NCBI RefSeq assembly: GCF_040253635.1
Contig: NZ_JBEJGX010000003.1
Span: 7,093,501-7,157,500 of the forward strand
Source of the DNA: Streptomyces sp. Edi2
GTDB taxonomy: Bacteria; Actinomycetota; Actinomycetes; Streptomycetales; Streptomycetaceae
Length of the DNA: 64,000 nucleotides
Direction of reading: 5' to 3'
Part shown: positions 54,901 through 63,963 of the stretch, piece after piece
How the letters are laid out: every line of letters starts with the position of its first letter
Position numbering within the stretch: position 1 is the stretch's first letter
Program-made: the position numbers and the translations under genes
The notes under the pieces: model-generated
Database searches by the model: none
Told to the model about the DNA's origin: nothing
Seen by the model: the letters and a program-made list of their open reading frames with translations, nothing else

Positions 54901-55968
54901 GTGAGCGCCAACGATTGCCCCACGGGCCAGCAGCAGACCGGTACACACGACTCGGCCTTCCTCAAGGCGTGCCGGCGTGAGCCGGTGCCGCATACCCCTG
55001 TGTGGTTCATGCGCCAGGCCGGGCGCTCACTGCCCGAGTACCGCAAGGTCCGCGAGGGCATCGCGATGCTCGACTCCTGCATGCGGCCCGATCTCGTCAC
55101 CGAGATCACGCTGCAGCCCGTGCGCCGTCACAACGTCGACGCCGCCATCTACTTCAGCGACATCGTGGTCCCCCTCAAGGCCCTCGGCATCGACCTCGAC
55201 ATCAAGCCCGGCGTCGGCCCGGTCGTCGAGAACCCGATCCGCACCCGCGCCGACCTGGCGCAGCTGCGCGCCCTGGAGCCCGGCGACGTCTCGTACGTCA
55301 CCGAGGCCATCGGCATGCTCGTCCGCGAGCTGGGCGGCACGCCGCTGATCGGCTTCGCCGGTGCGCCCTTCACGCTCGCCAGCTACCTCGTCGAGGGCGG
55401 CCCGTCCCGTAACCACGAGCGCACCAAGGCCCTCATGTACGGCGACCCGCAGCTGTGGGCCGACCTGCTGGACCGGCTCGCCGACATCACCGCCGCCTTC
55501 CTCAAGGTCCAGATCGCGGCCGGCGCGAGCGCCGTCCAGCTCTTCGACTCCTGGGTCGGTGCGCTCTCGCCGGCCGACTACCGCCGCTCGGTGATGCCCG
55601 CCTCCGCCAAGGTCTTCCGGGCGGTCGAGGGCCTGGGCGTGCCGCGTATCCACTTCGGCGTCGGCACCGGCGAACTCCTCGGCCTGATGGGCGAGGCGGG
55701 CGCGGATGTCGTCGGCGTCGACTGGCGGGTCCCGATGGACGAGGCGGCCCGCCGGGTCGGTGCCGGCAAGGCGCTGCAGGGCAATATCGACCCGGCCGTG
55801 CTCTTCGCGCCCCGCGAGGCCGTCGAGACCAAGGCCCGCGAGGTGCTGGACGCGGCCGCCGGACTGGACGGCCACATCTTCAATCTCGGCCACGGTGTCC
55901 TGCCCACCACCGACCCGGAGGCGCTGACCCGCCTCGTCGAGTACGTCCACACGCAGACGGCGCGCTGA
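54901..55968 (+). CDS. hemE: Uroporphyrinogen decarboxylase
   Basis: Decarboxylates the four acetate side chains of uroporphyrinogen III to give coproporphyrinogen III. The 355-residue protein shows [19 protein letters not shown] (substrate-binding Arg residues), [27 protein letters not shown] (catalytic Asp in FSD), [29 protein letters not shown] and [24 protein letters not shown]. The GTG at 54901 lies in a 147-base divergent gap with the DUF3000 gene. Together with hemG and hemQ further on it belongs to the late heme pathway. A strong hairpin follows the stop. Confidence 0.97.
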   Translation: MSANDCPTGQQQTGTHDSAFLKACRREPVPHTPVWFMRQAGRSLPEYRKVREGIAMLDSCMRPDLVTEITLQPVRRHNVDAAIYFSDIVVPLKALGIDLDIKPGVGPVVENPIRTRADLAQLRALEPGDVSYVTEAIGMLVRELGGTPLIGFAGAPFTLASYLVEGGPSRNHERTKALMYGDPQLWADLLDRLADITAAFLKVQIAAGASAVQLFDSWVGALSPADYRRSVMPASAKVFRAVEGLGVPRIHFGVGTGELLGLMGEAGADVVGVDWRVPMDEAARRVGAGKALQGNIDPAVLFAPREAVETKAREVLDAAAGLDGHIFNLGHGVLPTTDPEALTRLVEYVHTQTAR

Positions 55969-55991
55969 GCGGGGCGGCCGGCGCCGGATCC

Positions 55992-56033
55992 GGGGCCTGA
56001 CACCGCGGGCCGGTGCCCGCGGTGTCAGGCCCC
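55992..56033. terminator. Bidirectional terminator between hemE and the flavoprotein gene
   Basis: GGGGCCTGACACCGCGGGC (55992-56010) pairs perfectly with GCCCGCGGTGTCAGGCCCC (56015-56033), 19 bp around a 4-base loop. The right arm includes the last codons of the convergent flavoprotein gene (stop at 56025). Confidence 0.9.
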
Positions 56034-57422
56034 GGCGTCCCGTACGGCACCGACGGCTTTGCGGGCCGCCACCAGGACGGGGTCCCAGACCGGGGAGAAC
56101 GGCGGGGCGTAGCCGAGGTCGAGCGCGGTCATCTGCTCCACCGTCATGCCGGCCGTCAGCGCGACCGCCGCGACGTCCACCCGCTTGCCGGCGCCCTCCC
56201 GGCCGACGATCTGCACCCCCAGCAGCCGGCCCGTACGGCGCTCGGCGAGCATCTTGACGTGCATCGGGCGGGCGCCGGGGTAGTAGCCGGCGCGGTTGGC
56301 GGCCTCGACGGTCACCGTGACGAAGCGCAGACCGGCGGCGCGCGCCTCGCGCTCCAGCAGCCCCGTCCGGGCGATCTCCAGATCGCAGACCTTGCTGACG
56401 GCCGTGCCGACGACACCGGGGAAGGTCGCATAGCCGCCGCCCGCATTGGTGCCGATGACCTGCCCGTGCTTGTTGGCGTGGGTGCCCAGCGGGATATGCC
56501 GCAGCTGCCCGGAGACCAGGTCCAGGACCTCGACGCAGTCGCCGCCCGCCCAGATGTGATCGTGGCCCCGCACCCGCATGGCGAGGTCGGTGAGCAGTCC
56601 GCCGGACGTGCCCAGCGGCAGGCCGGCCGCTGCGGCGAGCGTGGTCTCGGGGCGTACGCCCAGGCCCAGCACGACCACATCCGCCGGGTACTCGGCGTCC
56701 TCGGTGGTGACCGCGCGGGCCCGGCCGCCCCCGGGGGTGCTCCCCTCGTCGGTCAGCACACCGGTGACGGTTGCCCCGCGCACCGTCTCGATGCCCATCG
56801 CGCACATCGCCTCATGGACGAGCGCGCCCATGTCCGGGTCGAGGGTCGACATCGGCTGTGCGCTCTGCTCCAGGACGGTGACCTCGTAGCCCCGGCGGAT
56901 CAGGGCCTCGGCCATCTCCACGCCGATGTAGCCGGCGCCGACGACGACCGCCCGCCGGCCCGGGGAGGCGTCGAGGGTGTCCAGCAGGGCCCGGCCGTCG
57001 TCCAGCGTCTGCACGCCGTGCACGCCGGGCGCGTCGATCCCCGGCAGATCGGGCCTGCGCGGGCGCGCGCCGGTCGCCAGCACCAGCTTGTCGAAGCCGG
57101 TCCATGACTCCCGGCCGCCGTCCTCCAGCTCCCGGAAGCGCACCCGGCCCCGGTCCAGGTCGAGTTCGGTGACCTCGCAGCGCATCCGCAGATCGATGTC
57201 CCTGGCCCGGTGTTCCCCGGCCGTACGGGCGATCAGCGCGTCCGGGCCGTCGACCTCGCCGCCCACCCAGTACGGGATACCGCAGGCGGAGTACGAGGTG
57301 TAGTGGCTGCGCTCGAACGCGGTGACCGCCAGCTCGGCCGGCTTCCGCAGCCGGCGTGCCTGCGATGCGGCGGCCATCCCCGCCGCATCGCCCCCGACAA
57401 TGACCAGGTGCTCCGCCGCCAT
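56025..57422 (-). CDS. CoA-disulfide reductase-like FAD/NAD(P)-dependent oxidoreductase
   Basis: A 465-residue pyridine-nucleotide-disulfide oxidoreductase. FAD motif VIVGGDAAGMAAASQARRL (residues 7-25); the single redox Cys in YTSYSACGIPYWVGG (about Cys47), as in CoA-disulfide reductases and NADH oxidases; NAD(P) motif AVVVGAGYIGVEMAEALIRRG; second FAD motif HIWAGGDCVEVLDL; then a dimerisation domain with LGTHANKHGQVIGTNAGGG and YAPPFSPVWDPVLVAARKAVG. It may keep CoA reduced or reduce another small disulfide; the physiological electron acceptor is not known. The ATG at 57422 has GAAGGGG upstream. It follows the thiolase gene on the same strand by 101 bases. Confidence 0.85.
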   Translation of the reverse strand: MAAEHLVIVGGDAAGMAAASQARRLRKPAELAVTAFERSHYTSYSACGIPYWVGGEVDGPDALIARTAGEHRARDIDLRMRCEVTELDLDRGRVRFRELEDGGRESWTGFDKLVLATGARPRRPDLPGIDAPGVHGVQTLDDGRALLDTLDASPGRRAVVVGAGYIGVEMAEALIRRGYEVTVLEQSAQPMSTLDPDMGALVHEAMCAMGIETVRGATVTGVLTDEGSTPGGGRARAVTTEDAEYPADVVVLGLGVRPETTLAAAAGLPLGTSGGLLTDLAMRVRGHDHIWAGGDCVEVLDLVSGQLRHIPLGTHANKHGQVIGTNAGGGYATFPGVVGTAVSKVCDLEIARTGLLEREARAAGLRFVTVTVEAANRAGYYPGARPMHVKMLAERRTGRLLGVQIVGREGAGKRVDVAAVALTAGMTVEQMTALDLGYAPPFSPVWDPVLVAARKAVGAVRDAGA

Positions 57423-57523
57423 GCCGTGTGCCCCTTCGCCGAGGGCCGGCACCGCCGCGCCGCTTGCGCGCGGTGCCGCCCGCTTTTGCCGCCTACGTTA
57501 CGGGCCGGGCCGCGCCGTGGGCC

Positions 57524-58720
57524 TCAGCGCTCCAGGACCAGCGCGAGCCCCTGCCCCACGCCGATGCACAGCGCGGCGAGCCCGGTGCCCGAGCCCACAG
57601 CGGCAAGTTGGTGGGCCACCGCTCCCGCGAGACGGGCACCGGAGGCACCCAGCGGGTGGCCGATGGCGATGGCGCCACCGCGCGGATTGACCACGGCGGG
57701 GTCCAGGTCCGGCCACTGCCCGATGCAGCCCAAGGCCTGAGCCGCGAACGCCTCGTTGAGCTCGAACGTCGCCACCTCGGCGAAGCCGCGCCCGGACCGC
57801 TCCAGGGCCCGCCGTACCGCTTCCACCGGCCCCAGGCCGAACAGCTGCGGCTCGATACCGGTCACCGCGCTCGCACGGATACGGGCCAGCGGTTCGCGCC
57901 CGGTGGCCCGCAGGCCCTCCTCGTCCACCAGCAGCAGGGCCGCCGCGCCGTCGTTGAGCGGCGAGGAGTTCCCGGCGGTGACCGTGCCCCCGGCCGTACG
58001 GAACACCGGCTTCAGCTTGGACAGCGACTCCAGGGAGGACGCCTCCCGGATCGTCTCGTCCCGCAGCAGGTCCACCTCGGGCAGCGGCACCACCTCGTCG
58101 TCGTAGGCGCCCTCCCGCCAGGCGCGGACCGCCTTCTGATGGCTGGCCAGCGCGAAGACGTCCTGCTGCTCGCGGGTGATGCCGTGCCGGTCGGCGATCA
58201 GCTCGGCGCCCTCGCCCAGCGCCACCGTCCACTCCGGGGCCATCCGCGGATTGACCATCCGCCAGCCCAGCGTCGAGGAGAACATCTCCTGATGGCCCGC
58301 GGGAAAGGCGCGTTCGGGTTTGCGCAGCACATAGGGCGCACGGCTCATCGACTCCACACCGCCCGCCACCGCGATATGCGCATCGCCGTGCGCGATGGCG
58401 CGCGCCGCCTGGATGACCGCCTCCAGACCGGACCCGCACAGCCGGTTCACGGTCACGCCGGGGACGGTCACCGGCAGCCCCGCCAGCAGCACCGCCATCC
58501 GCGCCACATTGCGGTTGTCCTCGCCCGCGCCGTTCGCGTCGCCGAAACAGACATCGTCGATCCGCGCCGGATCGAGGTCCGGTGTGCGGTCCACCAGGGC
58601 CTTGACCACATGGGCGGCGAGATCGTCCGGCCGGACCGCGGCCAGCGCGCCGCCGTACTTGCCGACGGGGGTCCGTACGGCATCGACGATGTAGACATCC
58701 CGCAGGCGTGGGTCGGTCAT
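57524..58720 (-). CDS. Thiolase (acetyl-CoA acetyltransferase / 3-oxoadipyl-CoA thiolase type)
   Basis: A 398-residue thiolase, distinct from the FadA at 49506. Motifs: acyl Cys in VNRLCGSGLEAVIQAARAI (about residue 90), ELNEAFAAQALGCIGQWP, NPRGGAIAIGHPLGASGARL with the catalytic His, and LCIGVGQGLALVLER at the end with the second Cys. Sequence around the active site resembles PcaF/PaaJ-like degradative thiolases, which release acetyl-CoA and succinyl-CoA from 3-oxoadipyl-CoA, but acetoacetyl-CoA thiolase is equally possible. Its neighbours are heme genes, which say nothing about its substrate. The ATG at 58720 follows a weak GACAGGG. Confidence 0.88.
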   Translation of the reverse strand: MTDPRLRDVYIVDAVRTPVGKYGGALAAVRPDDLAAHVVKALVDRTPDLDPARIDDVCFGDANGAGEDNRNVARMAVLLAGLPVTVPGVTVNRLCGSGLEAVIQAARAIAHGDAHIAVAGGVESMSRAPYVLRKPERAFPAGHQEMFSSTLGWRMVNPRMAPEWTVALGEGAELIADRHGITREQQDVFALASHQKAVRAWREGAYDDEVVPLPEVDLLRDETIREASSLESLSKLKPVFRTAGGTVTAGNSSPLNDGAAALLLVDEEGLRATGREPLARIRASAVTGIEPQLFGLGPVEAVRRALERSGRGFAEVATFELNEAFAAQALGCIGQWPDLDPAVVNPRGGAIAIGHPLGASGARLAGAVAHQLAAVGSGTGLAALCIGVGQGLALVLER

Positions 58721-58913
58721 CAGGCCCTGTCCTCGCTGTCCCGGCTCGACGGTCGGCGGACGGTACGAAGATCGCCACCCGCCGACCACGAGTCTTTGCC
58801 CGCCGCAGCCCCCTGTCAACGGGGCTCCCGGACACCTTGCCCGCCCGCCGCGGACGGTGCCCGGCTCGTCGTCCGGCCCCGGCCCCGCCGGTGTGCTCTG
58901 AGAGAGTGGGGGC

Positions 58914-60377
58914 ATGAGCGCAGCGCACACCCCCACGGGCCGGGGGCCCGGCAGCACCGGTCATGTGGTCGTCATCGGCGGAGGCATCTCCGGGCTGGCG
59001 GCGGCGCACCGGCTGCTCGAAGGCGGCGCCCGGGTGACCGTCCTGGAAGCGACGGACCGGCTCGGCGGCAAGCTGCGGGCAGGTGAGATCGCGGGGGTCC
59101 CGGTCGATCTGGGCGCCGAATCGATGCTGGCCAGGCGGCCGGAGGCGGTGGATCTCGCGCGCGCCGTCGGCATCGGGGACCGGCTGCAGCCGCCCGCCAC
59201 GGCAGGTGCCTCCCTGTGGACGCGCGGCGCGCTGCGGCCGATGCCCACCGGCCATGTCATGGGCGTCCCCGGGGACCTCGGCCCGCTCACCGCCTCCGGT
59301 GTGCTCTCCCCTGAGGGGATCGCCCGTATCGACGAGGACGCCAGGCTCCCGCGCACCGAGGTCGGCGAGGACGTCGCCGTCGGCACCTATGTCGCCCGGC
59401 GGCTCGGCCGCGAGGTCGTCGACCGGCTCGTGGAACCCCTCCTCGGCGGGGTGTACGCGGGCGACGCGTACCGGATCTCGATGCGTGCCGCCGTCCCCCC
59501 GCTCTTCGAGGCCGCGCGGACGCACCGTTCCCTGCTCGACGGCGTACGGGGCATCCAGGCGCGGACCGCCGCGACCGTCCACCAGACCGGGGCCGCCGCG
59601 ACCGGACCCGTCTTCATGGGCATCGAGGGCGGCATCGGGACGCTGCCGGGCGCGGTGGCCGACGCCGTACGGGCGAAGGGCGGCGAGATCCGCACGGGCA
59701 CACCGGTCACCGCGGTGCGGCGGACCCCCGACGGCTGGCAGCTCGACCTCGACGGCGCCGCGCTCACCGCCGACGCCGTCGTCCTCGCCACCCCCGCGCC
59801 GGCCGCGGCCCGCCTCCTCACTCCCGTCTGCCGGCCGGCCGCCGCCGAGCTGGACTCCGTCGAGTACGCCTCCATGGCCCTGGTGACCCTGGCCTTCCGC
59901 CGCGCCGACGTCGAAGGGCGGCTGACCGGCAGCGGCTTCCTCGTCCCGCCCGTGGACGGCCGCAAGATCAAGGCGTCCACCTTCTCCGGCAACAAGTGGG
60001 GCTGGTCCGGCCGCTTTGACCCGGACCTCTTCGTGCTGCGCACCTCGATCGGCCGCTATGGCGACGAGGAGGATCTGACGCGCGAGGACTCCGAACTTGT
60101 CGGCTTCTCGCGCGCCGACCTGCGCGAGGCGGTCGGGCTGGACGCGGCGCCGGTCGCCTCGAGGGTCACCCGCTGGGACGGCGGACTGCCCCAGTACCCG
60201 GTCGGCCACCTGGAGCGGGTGGCCCGCATCCAGGACGCCATGGCGCAGCTGCCGGGCCTGCGGGTGTGCGGCGCGCTCTACGGGGGCGTCGGCATCCCGG
60301 CCTGTATCGCCTCGGGCCGCACGGCCGCCGACGACATCCTCACCACCCTGCGCCCGGACTCCGTCCCCGCCGAGTGA
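58914..60377 (+). CDS. hemG: Coproporphyrinogen III/protoporphyrinogen oxidase (HemG/HemY type)
   Basis: A 487-residue FAD enzyme. N-terminal dinucleotide-binding motif [37 protein letters not shown] (from about residue 18), then [35 protein letters not shown] and the C-terminal FAD contact [27 protein letters not shown]. In actinobacteria this enzyme oxidises coproporphyrinogen III to coproporphyrin III in the coproporphyrin-dependent heme route, which ends with HemQ, encoded next door; gene symbols hemG, hemY and cgoX are all used. The ATG at 58914 has AGTGGGGG upstream. The next gene starts 12 bases after the stop. Confidence 0.93.
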   Translation: MSAAHTPTGRGPGSTGHVVVIGGGISGLAAAHRLLEGGARVTVLEATDRLGGKLRAGEIAGVPVDLGAESMLARRPEAVDLARAVGIGDRLQPPATAGASLWTRGALRPMPTGHVMGVPGDLGPLTASGVLSPEGIARIDEDARLPRTEVGEDVAVGTYVARRLGREVVDRLVEPLLGGVYAGDAYRISMRAAVPPLFEAARTHRSLLDGVRGIQARTAATVHQTGAAATGPVFMGIEGGIGTLPGAVADAVRAKGGEIRTGTPVTAVRRTPDGWQLDLDGAALTADAVVLATPAPAAARLLTPVCRPAAAELDSVEYASMALVTLAFRRADVEGRLTGSGFLVPPVDGRKIKASTFSGNKWGWSGRFDPDLFVLRTSIGRYGDEEDLTREDSELVGFSRADLREAVGLDAAPVASRVTRWDGGLPQYPVGHLERVARIQDAMAQLPGLRVCGALYGGVGIPACIASGRTAADDILTTLRPDSVPAE

Positions 60378-60388
60378 GAATGGACGGT

Positions 60389-61141
60389 ATGACAGACGCT
60401 TCCACTCCCGCTTCCGCGCCGCAGGCACCCGCGGCGCCCGAGAAGGTTCCGCACGCCGGCAAGAAGGCCAAGGACCTCAACGAGATCATCCGCTACACCC
60501 TCTGGTCGGTGTTCAAGCTGCGCGAGGTCCTTCCGGAGGACCGCAGCGGCTACGCCGAGGAGGTCGAGGAGCTGTTCGCGCAGCTCGCGGCCAAGGACGT
60601 GGTGGTGCGCGGCACCTACGACGTGTCCGGCCTGCGTGCCGACGCCGACGTCATGATCTGGTGGCACTCGGAGAGCTCGGACGCCCTCCAGGAGGCGTAC
60701 AACCTCTTCCGCCGCACGCGGCTGGGCCGGGTGCTGGAGCCGGTGTGGTCGAACATGGCGCTGCACCGCCCCGCCGAGTTCAACAAGTCGCACATCCCGG
60801 CCTTCCTGGCCGACGAGGAGCCGCGCGCCTATGTGAGCGTCTACCCCTTCGTGCGCTCCTACGAGTGGTACCTCCTGCCCGACGAGGACCGCCGCCGGAT
60901 GCTGGCCGACCACGGCAAGATGGCCCGGGGCTTCCCGGACGTGCGCGCCAACACCGTGCCGTCGTTCTCGCTCGGCGACTACGAGTGGGTGCTCGCGTTC
61001 GAGGCCGATGAGCTCTACCGCATCGTCGACCTGATGCGTCATCTGCGCGGCTCCGAGGCGCGGATGCACGTCCGCGAGGAGATCCCCTTCTACACCGGGC
61101 GCCGCAAGCCGGTCTCCGAGCTGGTCGCGGGCCTGGCGTAA
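60389..61141 (+). CDS. hemQ: Coproheme decarboxylase HemQ (chlorite-dismutase family)
   Basis: Oxidatively decarboxylates iron-coproporphyrin III to heme b, the last step of the actinobacterial heme route. The 250-residue protein starts with an Ala/Pro-rich tail, then the chlorite-dismutase-like fold: [58 protein letters not shown] with the region of the proximal His, and [35 protein letters not shown] with the catalytic Tyr. The distal Arg of true chlorite dismutases does not appear to be present. It is cotranscribed with hemG. Start could be ATG 60389 or ATG 60380; neither has a strong ribosome site. Confidence 0.93.
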   Translation: MTDASTPASAPQAPAAPEKVPHAGKKAKDLNEIIRYTLWSVFKLREVLPEDRSGYAEEVEELFAQLAAKDVVVRGTYDVSGLRADADVMIWWHSESSDALQEAYNLFRRTRLGRVLEPVWSNMALHRPAEFNKSHIPAFLADEEPRAYVSVYPFVRSYEWYLLPDEDRRRMLADHGKMARGFPDVRANTVPSFSLGDYEWVLAFEADELYRIVDLMRHLRGSEARMHVREEIPFYTGRRKPVSELVAGLA

Positions 61142-61158
61142 CCGGCCGGGAGGTGCGT

Positions 61159-61230
61159 CCGTCCCGGGGCTCCGGGACGGCGCGGGCCGCGCACACAGCA
61201 CCACGGGCCGCCCCCTCGGGGACGGCCCGT
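61159..61230. terminator. Two hairpins between hemQ and the peptidase gene
   Basis: CCGTCCCGG/CCGGGACGG (61159-61180) lies just after hemQ, and ACGGGCCG/CGGCCCGT (61203-61230) lies just after the convergent peptidase gene. Each is well placed to stop one of the two transcripts. Confidence 0.8.
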
Positions 61231-61246
61231 CGGCGTGTGCGCTCCG

Positions 61247-62935
61247 TTACTTGCCCGGCATTGCGTGCTGCGCCCGCATCACGTGCCGGCCCGGCGCCGG
61301 CTCCGCGCGCGGTGCGCAGTACACCTTGCGCGCCGGGATCTTCCCGTGCAGCAGATAGGCCTCGACGTACCTGTTCACACAGGCGTTCTCGCCGAACGCG
61401 ATGCCGTGGGTGCCCGCCCCGTTCTCGGTGACCAGCGAGGATCCTGGCAGCCGCCGCTGCAGCTCCAGCGCACCCTTGTACGGCGTCGCCGCGTCCCGCT
61501 CGGCCGCCAGCAGCAGCACCGGCGGCAGCGCGCCGGGCTCCGTGTGGACGTCGAGCGGACCGCGCTGCCCGCGGAGCACCTCGTCGAACGCGGTCGAGGT
61601 CGCACGGCGGGCGGCGCCGGCCAGGTCCCGCCCGCTGGCGTGGTGCCCGGCCTGCTCCGCGGCGGCGTTGAGCTCGGCGGTGGCGGACCGCCACCGGTCG
61701 GGCCAGAAGGCGCAGGGCAGGTTCATCCAGGCGTTGTCCCAGGTCTCGAACGGCGCGGTCCGGGCGACCTCGGTGTTGTCCCGGTCCCAGGTATGCCAGT
61801 CGTGCGGCCAGCGCGCGTCATTGCACTCGACGGCGGTGTAGACGGCGTTGCCGTTCTCCTCGGCCTCGGCGCCGCCGGACCGCGGCATGGCCTGGGCGAT
61901 CAGCGGCTTGGGGTCTTTGTGCAGATACCCCGACAGCGCCTCGGCGCTCCGCGGCCAGAAGGCGTCGTTGTAGCCGGTCTTGAGGAACGCCGCCTGCAAC
62001 TGGCCGGCGCCGATCTTCCCGCCCAGCGGATGCCGGCGCAGCTTGTGCGCGGCCGAGTCGTAGGCGTGCTGCACCGCCCTCTTGGTCGTGCCGAGGTGGT
62101 AGCGGCCGTGGTGCTTGGCGGTCCAGCGCAGCCAGTCGCTCCAGCGGCGCTGGAAGGCGATGTCCTGGTCGAGGTTGTTGCGGTACCAGATCTGGTGGGG
62201 TGCGGGATTGACGACGCTGTCGAAGAGCATCCGCCGGACGTGGCCGGGGAAGAGCGTCGCGTAGACGGCCGCGAAGTACGTCCCGTACGAGGCGCCCATG
62301 AAGTTCAGCTTCTTCTCGCCGAGCGCGGCCCGCAGCATGTCCAGGTCGCGGGCGTTGTTGACGGAGTTGTAGTACGGCAGGTCGGCGCCGATCCGGCGGA
62401 CGCAGCCCCGGGCGTACGCTCTGGCCTGGGCGATTTTCCGGCGCTTGAAGGCCGCGTCGGGGTGCGGACGGCTGTCGGTGGGCGCCTTGCCGAACTTCTT
62501 GGGGTCCTGGCACGACAGCGGCGCCGAGCGGCCCACGCCCCGTGGCGCATAGCCCACGAAGTCGTAGACGCGGGCCAGCTTGTCCCACTTGGGGAGCCCG
62601 CCGTAGAGCGGGAACTCCATGCTGGACGCGCCCGGGCCGCCGGGGTTGAAGACCATGGCGCCCTGCCGTTCGCGGTGTGCGGTGGCCCGGATCCGGCTGA
62701 CGGTCAGGTGGATCTTCTTGCCGTCGGGGCGCGCATAGTCGAGGGGGACGGTGAGTGTGCCGCACTCGACGGTCGACGGCAGATGCTCCACCGGTGCGCA
62801 GCGGCCGAAGCCGATGCGGTGGGCAACGGGTGCGGGTGGCGTGGCGGCGGCCCCCGTGGCGCCGCCTGCCGGGGCAGTGGCGAGGGCGGTCACCAGCAGC
62901 GACCCGATGGTGCCGTACAACGCAAGTGCTCTCAC
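61247..62935 (-). CDS. Secreted alpha/beta hydrolase, tripeptidyl aminopeptidase (Tap/SlpD-E) type
   Basis: A 562-residue exported peptidase. The signal peptide (RALALYGTIGSLLVTALATAPAGGATGA, about residues 2-30) leads to a Tap-like alpha/beta hydrolase: oxyanion region MVFNPGGPGASSM, substrate-binding DFVGYAPRGVGRSAPLSC, nucleophile elbow NFMGASYGTYFAAVYATLFPG (GASYG), and the C-terminal TAP-like domain with the acid in LLLAAERDAATPYKGALELQRRLPGSSLV and the His in GAGTHGIAFGENACVNRYVEAYLLHG. Such enzymes remove N-terminal tripeptides from secreted proteins or peptides. The GTG at 62935 has AAGGGACGG upstream and opens the signal peptide. Confidence 0.9.
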   Translation of the reverse strand: MRALALYGTIGSLLVTALATAPAGGATGAAATPPAPVAHRIGFGRCAPVEHLPSTVECGTLTVPLDYARPDGKKIHLTVSRIRATAHRERQGAMVFNPGGPGASSMEFPLYGGLPKWDKLARVYDFVGYAPRGVGRSAPLSCQDPKKFGKAPTDSRPHPDAAFKRRKIAQARAYARGCVRRIGADLPYYNSVNNARDLDMLRAALGEKKLNFMGASYGTYFAAVYATLFPGHVRRMLFDSVVNPAPHQIWYRNNLDQDIAFQRRWSDWLRWTAKHHGRYHLGTTKRAVQHAYDSAAHKLRRHPLGGKIGAGQLQAAFLKTGYNDAFWPRSAEALSGYLHKDPKPLIAQAMPRSGGAEAEENGNAVYTAVECNDARWPHDWHTWDRDNTEVARTAPFETWDNAWMNLPCAFWPDRWRSATAELNAAAEQAGHHASGRDLAGAARRATSTAFDEVLRGQRGPLDVHTEPGALPPVLLLAAERDAATPYKGALELQRRLPGSSLVTENGAGTHGIAFGENACVNRYVEAYLLHGKIPARKVYCAPRAEPAPGRHVMRAQHAMPGK

Positions 62936-63019
62936 TGGCCGTCCCTTCGTGTGTGCATACAAAAGGGATAGTTGGGGCGGCGATTGTCGATGTAAAGCAC
63001 CTGGCACCGGTGTCGGAGG

Positions 63020-63796
63020 CTATGCCCCGGAAGAGTGGAGCGCGGCGCGCAAGGTGGGGTCGGTGAGGGCGGTGGGGCCTCGGAGGGCGAACGAGGTGAG
63101 AGGGGGAAGGGGGGCGGGGGAGTCGGAAGTGCGGGGCAGTTTCTGTTCCCCCGCGTCGGTGGCCCAGTCGCTGTACGGGTGGAGCTCGAAGCGGGCCACG
63201 GCCCAGGTGCCGAGGGTGAGGATCAGCGGGAGCGCGAACCAGCCCAGCAGCAGCCCGTGGTCCGCGCCGGCCGGCGCCATCCAGGCGGCAGCGGCGGCGG
63301 ACAGCGGCACCAGGAGAGCGGCGCCCTGCACCAGGCGGACGGCGGTGGCGACGCCCGGGCGGACCGCGGCGGGCAGCGCCAGCCCGTCGGTCACCAGCCG
63401 GTCGGCCACCTCCCGCACCGCGGCATCCCCGACGAGGGTGTGCCGTATCTGCGGTATGCGGCACTGCCCTTCCGGGCCTATGGCGGTCAGGGTGGCGCGC
63501 TCGAAGGCGTCCTTGCCGACCGGGTCGACGACGGTCGCCCACCCGGTGTCGGTGAGCAGCAGCCGCCGCTGCTGGGCCATCAGCACCAGGACGAGGTCGG
63601 CGAGCCGGTGCGGGCCGCCGGAGAGGTAGGCCATCTCGTAGAGGGACAGCCCGGCGCGGTCGCCCTCTGCGGACGGCGCCGGGACGGTCCCGGGCGACGG
63701 CCGGGTGGTACGCGCGGCGGTGACCGCGGCACGGCACAGCAGTGCACAGGACAGCGCAGCCACGGCCGAGGCGAGAAGGAAGAAGAAGAGCCACAT
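63020..63796 (-). CDS. TIGR04222-domain membrane protein
   Basis: A 258-residue protein. An N-terminal membrane helix (WLFFFLLASAVAALSCALLCRAA, residues 2-24) precedes a soluble domain with the TIGR04222 hallmark LSLYEMAYLSGGPHRLADLVLVLMAQQRRLLLTDTG (residues about 50-85). Later come helices near 155-175 and 182-200 (AALLVPLSAAAAAW; GLLLGWFALPLILTLGTWAVA) and a polar tail. Members of this family usually end in a Gly/Cys-rich tail; this copy does not, but the truncated neighbour at the right edge does. Function is unknown. The ATG at 63796 starts the signal-anchor helix. Confidence 0.85.
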   Translation of the reverse strand: MWLFFFLLASAVAALSCALLCRAAVTAARTTRPSPGTVPAPSAEGDRAGLSLYEMAYLSGGPHRLADLVLVLMAQQRRLLLTDTGWATVVDPVGKDAFERATLTAIGPEGQCRIPQIRHTLVGDAAVREVADRLVTDGLALPAAVRPGVATAVRLVQGAALLVPLSAAAAAWMAPAGADHGLLLGWFALPLILTLGTWAVARFELHPYSDWATDAGEQKLPRTSDSPAPLPPLTSFALRGPTALTDPTLRAALHSSGA

Positions 63797-63963
63797 GGCC
63801 GAAGGTTCTACGCGATGAGTACAAATACCGCCACAAAATTTCTCACCATGCGGGCGGCGGCAGCGGGTCCCTGGGCCCTCAACAGCGGGTCCAGGGGCGT
63901 TCGACAGCGCGTTACGGCCCTCAACAGCGCGTTCGGGGGCGCTCGACGCGGGTTCCGGGCCCC
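63797..63963. repeat. Intergenic repeats between the two TIGR04222-type genes
   Basis: After an AT-rich promoter-like stretch (63818-63845, TACAAATACCGCCACAAAATTTCTC), the phrase CCTCAACAGCG or its variant TTCGACAGCG recurs four times, each followed by GGTCC/GTTAC/GTTC-type sequence (63876-63965). No gene. Confidence 0.45.
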
